Notes under the pieces: model-generated | What the model was told of the DNA's origin: nothing | Seen by the model: the letters and a program-made list of their open reading frames with translations, nothing else | The model's database searches: none | NCBI GenBank assembly: GCA_000827495.1 | Contig: KN817683.1 | Coordinates: forward strand, 25,841 to 35,993 | From: Hypholoma sublateritium FD-334 SS-4 | Lineage: Eukaryota; Basidiomycota; Agaricomycetes; Agaricales; Strophariaceae | Reading direction: 5' to 3' | DNA length: 10,153 bases | Position numbers and translations under genes: made by a program | Shown here: piece after piece, positions 6,409 through 10,153 of the stretch | How the letters are laid out: every line of letters starts with the position of its first letter | Position numbering within the stretch: the stretch's first letter is position 1

Positions 6409-7393
6409 TCACATCAAATCAACATCCCCCCGCGCCTTGCCGAGCTTTGCGCGACTGTTGACGACTCTTGCCGAGGCGCTGGGGCGTGCGACGGAGCGCG
6501 CGCCGGGGAAGACGAAGGCTTGGGGCGACGCCGAGGACGCGGATGAGGATGCAGGCAAGGATGAGGATGAGGACGCAGGCGTCGATGAGGACGTTGATGA
6601 GGAGGAAGACGCAGACGAGTACGCTGATGAGGACGCGGATGAGGCCGGCGCGGAGGCGGAGACGGGGAAGGCGCGCTGGACGAGCGGGACGCGGTCGAGG
6701 CGGGGTACCGCGTCAGTGTGCTGCTCGCGGAGGGGCTCAGCATGCTCTCCGCCGCGGTCGAGGTTGAGTACGACGAGCCGGACGGGGAGGCTGAGGTCGA
6801 GTACGACGAGCCAAATGGGGACGGCGCGGAAGTCATGCACGGGCGGGAATTCCGCGTCGGGGATGTGCAGTAGCGCGGGGCGGAGGGGCTCGGGCGGTGG
6901 GGTGGCGTATGTGTGCGCGTGCGCGCGCGGGTCGTGCGTTGGTGTTGGACCTTGGTGGTGCTGGTGGTGCTGGTCGTACGCCTGGTCCTCGTGGTCGTAC
7001 GCCTGGTCCTCGTGGTCGTACGCCTGGTGCTGCTGGTGCTGCTGGTGTTGTTGCTGGTGGTGGTACCCTTGGTGGTGGTACCCTTGGTGACCCTTGGTGC
7101 TGGTGCTGGTGATAGCCTACATTCCCTGCCGCGGGCGACGGCGCGGGGAAGTCGTGCGCTCTAGCCGAACTAGGAGCGAACCGCGCCCCTAGCGCTGACA
7201 CCGACAGTGGCGTCTCGTGCACGGAGGAATAGGTCGGCGGCTCCGTGGGCGCGGGTGACGAGCGCTGGAGCAAGCGCGCTGACTGCGCTGGGGACGCCAG
7301 GGGCGAGGGCCGCGCGGGATTCCTGTCGTTGGTATTGCTATCTATCGGCGCGGAGCGCGAGGGCGGCGGCGGCGGCTGGTAGGAGCCGAGCAT
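6409..7393 (-). CDS. Low-complexity Pro/His/Gln/Ser-rich protein, one frameshift
   Basis: From an ATG at 7393 the minus strand reads MLGSYQPPPPPSRS and stays open to about 7091. Codons from 7080 to a TGA at 6409-6411 form one open frame of over 220 codons. The two frames join if a 10-bp copy (7081-7090) of a 15-bp repeat is taken as a 5-bp deletion. The product would have a Pro-rich start, a His/Gln tract, three 7-residue repeats (AYDHEDQ twice, then AYDQHHQ), a less repetitive stretch with LLHIPDAEFPPVHDFRAV, and about 60 residues dominated by Ser and Ala. Such composition is common in fungal transcription regulators, but no DNA-binding domain is visible here. The start is uncertain because the frame is also open upstream, antisense to the zinc-cluster gene. 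A competing + reading was rejected. Confidence 0.45.
6972..7090 (-). repeat. In-frame minisatellite (21-bp x3, then CAN repeats and 15-bp units)
   Basis: Three 21-bp units lie at 6972-6992, 6993-7013 and 7014-7034; the first two are identical and the third diverges at its end. They encode a 7-residue repeat on the minus strand. Glutamine and histidine CAN codons follow, then 15-bp units CCCTTGGTGGTGGTA (7066-7080, with a partial copy beside it). Confidence 0.75.
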
Positions 7394-7421
7394 CGGCGGT
7401 GGCGGCTGGTACAAGGCCTCG

Positions 7422-7828
7422 ATGTACGTCACGCTGCCGCCGCCGCCGCAGTCATCCAGCCCGGCGTGCGCCCGGGCCCCCTCCAGATCAAGCAGCCCCA
7501 CAAAAAGCGGCACCTGGCGTGTCATTTCTGCCATGGGCGCAAGATTGCTTGCAGTGGGCCACTGCCTGGCAGCCCTGATAAAAGCTGCAAGTTTGTGCTT
7601 CCCGTTGTTTCACCCTCCCTTGTGCTGACTACATTCTTCAGCCAGTGCCAACAGCGCTCACTCACCTGTCAGTATCCTGCCAGGAGGAAGCGCGGCATGC
7701 GCAAGAAAAAACAAGTCAGCGTGCCTGATGCAGACAACGTGCCTGGCATAGGCACCACCACCACTCCCAAAGGCGCTACCCTCCCACTAATTACTGTGGC
7801 AAGTATAATCATGTTAACGGTGAAATGA
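7422..7828 (+). CDS. Zn(II)2Cys6 zinc-cluster protein fragment
   Basis: Exon sequence to 7590 and exon 7642-7828 flank a 51-bp intron (7591-7641, branch CTGAC at 7625-7629, TTCAG acceptor). The spliced product contains ACHFCHGRKIACSG, then CNQCQQRSLTCQYP. This gives the full Cys pattern C-x2-C-x6-C-x11-C-x2-C-x6-C, with the usual RK after the second Cys and a basic RRKRGMRKKK tail. The family binds two zinc ions through six cysteines and recognises CGG-type DNA half-sites in the nucleus. The start is unclear: ATG at 7422 gives MYVTLPPPPQSSSP but needs one extra base near 7460 to join the zinc-cluster frame. Only about 38 residues follow the basic tail before a TGA, far short of full-length family members (usually several hundred residues), so the gene looks 3'-truncated. 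Confidence 0.75.
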
Positions 7829-9336
7829 TATTCGAAATACGGATCGCTCACTGAGTATGGGTGCGATTTTGAGGTTGTCCTGTTGTATTGCCGCTTCAGA
7901 GAGGAAAGCCATGGCGGTCGCAGCTAGATAAGTCTTCCCAAGTCCGACTTCGTCCGCAACAAGCATTCCGGTGCAGTGATCGCTGTTTGGTTCCACCGTA
8001 AGGCAGCCGCGCATGATAGCATGGACACCAGCCAACTGATGCGGGTGTAATGCGAGTTTCAAGANGTGCTTAGGAGGATTCTTCCTGTCTTCCATAACAA
8101 AGGCTTCCGGATTTGTCCACATAGTCAGTCCGTCTCGGTGGCGAATGTTGTTAAACAAAAGGGGGAGACCCTTGACAAACCCCAGATTTTTCGAGAGTTC
8201 TGCAGGGCTCATCTTCGCCTCAACCTCTACACCCGGATCTGCGCCTTCAACCGGTGGGCCAAATGGGTTTTGGATGATGGGATCGCAGTCGATGAGAGGG
8301 ACGTCGTCGGGTGCATTGGCCGGGGTATCGAAACGTTCGTGGTAAAGAGAAATGATATCTTGAACTTCTTCCTCCGTAGACAGCGTCTCCAGCATCTCCT
8401 TCGAAAGTTTGAATAGTCCTAGGGGAAATTGAGTTAATCGAGTCCATGCATTTCAAGACAACAGGACACATACGAGGGGCGGAAATCTTTGCGTCTTTTT
8501 TCTTGATATTCGCACCAAGACCCGTCATCAGGCGGTCTAATTCAGCCTGCATCTCGGCGATCTTCTTCATATTTTCTGGGGTATCAAAGATTTAGGCGAT
8601 ATCGCGCCACTTGGAAACAGAGCGTATGACCTTTCGAAGCTGGGGCTTGGTGACCAAGGCGTCGTCGAGATCTACAAAACAATTAATAAATAACTCATAT
8701 TGCATTACAACTCGAATTTGAATCACCGTCGAATGCTTGAATAGCCCCCTGCTCTAAAATAGAAAGGCGTTTTTTGCCGCGATCAAGTCGTTTGGTCAAG
8801 TTCATCCAGGTACGTTGCACCAGAGCTTGAGTGGGTGCACGGAGAGATTCTGGGAGGCGGCCATGCTGGTCCAGGCAGTCTTCTCCAAACAGGTCGGACG
8901 CGACAGCGTCTAGGCAAAGAGGAATCCAAGTACCGCCCATAGGCCAAGTTGTCGTACCATTGGCCGATTCCGCGGAGAGGGTGAGTGGATGGCAATTGTT
9001 AGTGTGGAGAACAGATATGATCCTCTCGTGGATCCTAGAAGTGCGCCAGACGGCACTAATCCAGTCGCGCCATTTCTTGCGTCCAGGAAGGGCAGAGCCC
9101 TTCGTCTGCCTGGCAAAGGCAATCTTGTCGTCTTCGGTAGGCTGAAGACGGTACTGGTCGAAGTAAGACTTTATGTTGGCTGCGTCCTGGGGGGTCCACC
9201 CTTTCGGAAGGAGTGCAGCATCGTCCGGAAAAAGGCCGTTCTGCGCGCCGGTTAAGACTTGCCAGGAAGGAAAATGTCATGGGACGCCCAGGGTCCAAAG
9301 CTTAATAACAGCGCTCACGATAGTATGAGTAGGCAT
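7794..9336 (-). pseudogene. SNF2-type ATPase/helicase, N-terminal part, truncated and with one internal stop
   Basis: Exons 9336-9319, 9240-8727, 8671-8474 and 8418-7852 join in phase through introns of 78, 55 and 55 bp, all GT..AG, one with a clear CTTAAC branch. ATG at 9336 gives MPTHTI, then NGLFPDDAALLPKGW. About 432 codons are visible. Residues 369-378 (PHQLAGVHAI) fit the SNF2 Q-motif and 399-406 (DEVGLGKT) are the Walker A motif, which binds ATP in DNA-translocating SNF2 proteins. The roughly 365 residues before it match no domain I know. Codon 204 is TAA (8594-8592); the frame is clean on both sides, so this is either a nonsense mutation or a base error. A fourth intron (7851-7794) looks normal, but the sequence then runs into the zinc-cluster gene. 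No DEAH box or C-terminal helicase half is present, so it cannot be a working ATPase as it stands. Confidence 0.8.
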
Positions 9337-9426
9337 AGATTGTTTGGTGTAGAGTTTACAATCGTAAAGGCAGTAACTGTAATTATAGCATTATATATAT
9401 AGGAAAAAATCCTTCAGAGCGAGGCC
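9337..9426. promoter_or_regulatory. 90-bp divergent intergenic region, AT-rich with TATA-like word
   Basis: This gap separates the start codons of the ATPase gene (minus, 9336) and the right-hand gene (+, 9427). TTATATATATAGG at 9391-9403 is TATA-like and lies about 25-35 bp before the + start codon, which would leave almost no 5' leader for that gene. A shared bidirectional promoter is the simplest inference. Confidence 0.4.
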
Positions 9427-10144
9427 ATGGAGACGAAGAATGATCAGCCGGGAAACGAAAATGAAAAGGGGATAGCGACTGACGATTCAGAGTTTGCGTG
9501 CACCTGAAATTGAGAGACGACGCTGATTGCACGCGTGTGTTTTCTGAGCAATTTGAAATATAGCGACCATGCGAAATCAGAATACACTGGGACCGCTTTA
9601 GTGAGATCAAAAGAAGCAAAGCATGAAGAACGTACCGATGAATCGAAGGCGATATCACTTGGCAAGAGACGAGGTCAGACTAGCAGCAGGCTAAACGCGA
9701 CAGGTACAACGTCGGCGGTGGGAGTGGCGGGGAGGTCTTGAATTACTGAGGACTACATAGCCAGGGATGATGAACCGGCTGTGATAGTGCCTCGAAAGGC
9801 ACAGCGAGTGAGATAGACGCCGGCGACATTGAACCCGCCCGTAGATCCGCGATAGATTGTCCAATTGACATNGTTGATGACCCTTCCACTTCTGTACACA
9901 CGGCGGATGCTGTGGAGGTTCTGAATACACGCATATCGACGGAAATTAGATATCGAAATGGAGCACGAAGAGAAGGACTTACAAAATTAGAGGACAGTAT
10001 TGCTTTCGCGCGCAGCTGCGATCAAGGGACGCGGCGCAGCTCACGGGGACGGATGCACTGCACAATCGGAAGCATGAGCTGATGGAACGAGACCGCGGTA
10101 AAATGGACCAGATAGAAATGTACTTACAGCGGGGGTTCGGATGA
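9427..10144 (+). CDS. Unrecognised gene divergent to the ATPase, probable coiled-coil protein
   Basis: ATG at 9427 (context GAGGCCATGG) gives METKNDQPGNENEKGIATDD. Exon 9427-9497 joins in phase to 9564-9703 through a 66-bp intron (GTGCAC..ATATAG), then to 9805 onward through a 101-bp intron (GTACAA..GCACAG), removing every stop in between. Exon 3 reads SEIDAGDIEPARRSAIDCP, then ADAVEVLNTRISTEIRYRN and LTKLEDSIAFARSCDQG, up to about 10025. Beyond that, DAAQLTGTDALHNRKHELM and GKMDQIEMYLQ lie one frame over; an extra G in the GGG at 10026-10028 would restore it, or an intron is hidden there. The composition is charged and helical, Glu/Asp/Arg-rich, with no signal peptide or membrane segment. 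About 180 residues are visible; the TGA at 10142 may be the end or lie inside an intron. No family is recognised. Confidence 0.55.
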
Positions 10145-10153
10145 TATCTAAGG

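Noticed and set aside
6184..6870. + strand acidic (Asp/Glu-rich) reading, ending with EVEYDEPNGDGAEVMHG before TAG
   Set aside because: It looks protein-like but needs at least two frame changes (at the C-run 6425-6430 and near 6640-6660). The minus strand has one open frame of over 220 codons over the same DNA. GAY/GAR-rich and Ser/Ala-rich readings are natural mirror images.
8066..9255. Several + strand frames of 66-116 codons
   Set aside because: Antisense shadows of the ATPase exons, whose phases, splice sites and Walker A motif fix the coding strand.
9383..9665. Minus-strand frames of 73-91 codons
   Set aside because: The + strand gives two exons joined in phase by a clean intron with a good start context, so these are treated as shadows.
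9742..9816. Frame ITEDYIARDDEPAVIVPRK as an exon of the right-hand gene
   Set aside because: Using it requires a frameshift at about 9805. Splicing 9704-9804 out joins the flanking exons in phase without one, so it is more likely intronic.

Overview
The window looks like nuclear DNA of a filamentous fungus, most likely a basidiomycete (Agaricomycete-like). The evidence is many 50-65 bp introns with GT..AG ends and CTNAC-type branch points, a Zn(II)2Cys6 zinc-cluster domain, an SNF2-type ATPase fragment, GC-rich coding DNA and a short TTAGGG tract. There are no bacterial-style operons, and no rRNA, tRNA or CRISPR features were seen. Three isolated N bases (6348, 8065, 9872) show this is draft sequence, so some frameshifts may be errors. 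All homology inside the window was judged by eye.

Left part (1-5100). After a short GGCCGA/CCCGCGTCAC repeat at the edge, about 4.5 kb on the + strand reads as a decayed array of about nine or ten diverged exon-intron units spaced 370-640 bp. Units share a conserved splice donor after a (G)VV.ELEEDK-like end, a following exon with an EQ..L(D) motif, and a third exon with a GAE.VV motif. One reading frame crosses two clean introns and runs from one unit into the next, so this may be one degenerate repeat-protein gene rather than separate genes. I do not recognise the family. A short interstitial TTAGGG tract sits inside the array.

Middle (5100-7400). This starts with poorly coding sequence holding a 24-bp direct repeat and an unassigned minus-strand open frame, followed by a G-rich purine tract. 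After that comes a minus-strand low-complexity gene (Pro, His/Gln and Ser/Ala rich) broken by one 5-bp slip in a 15-bp repeat.

Right part (7400-10153). A Zn2Cys6 gene fragment on + converges on the truncated 3' end of an SNF2-type ATPase gene on minus (start at 9336, five visible exons). That gene reads cleanly for about 430 codons apart from one internal TAA, then both genes lose recognisable sequence at a junction between about 7712 and 7793. Across a 90-bp AT-rich gap from the ATPase start, an unrecognised coiled-coil-like gene starts at 9427 on + and is divergently arranged. The window gives the impression of an accessory, rearranged and possibly subtelomeric region; that last point is inference.
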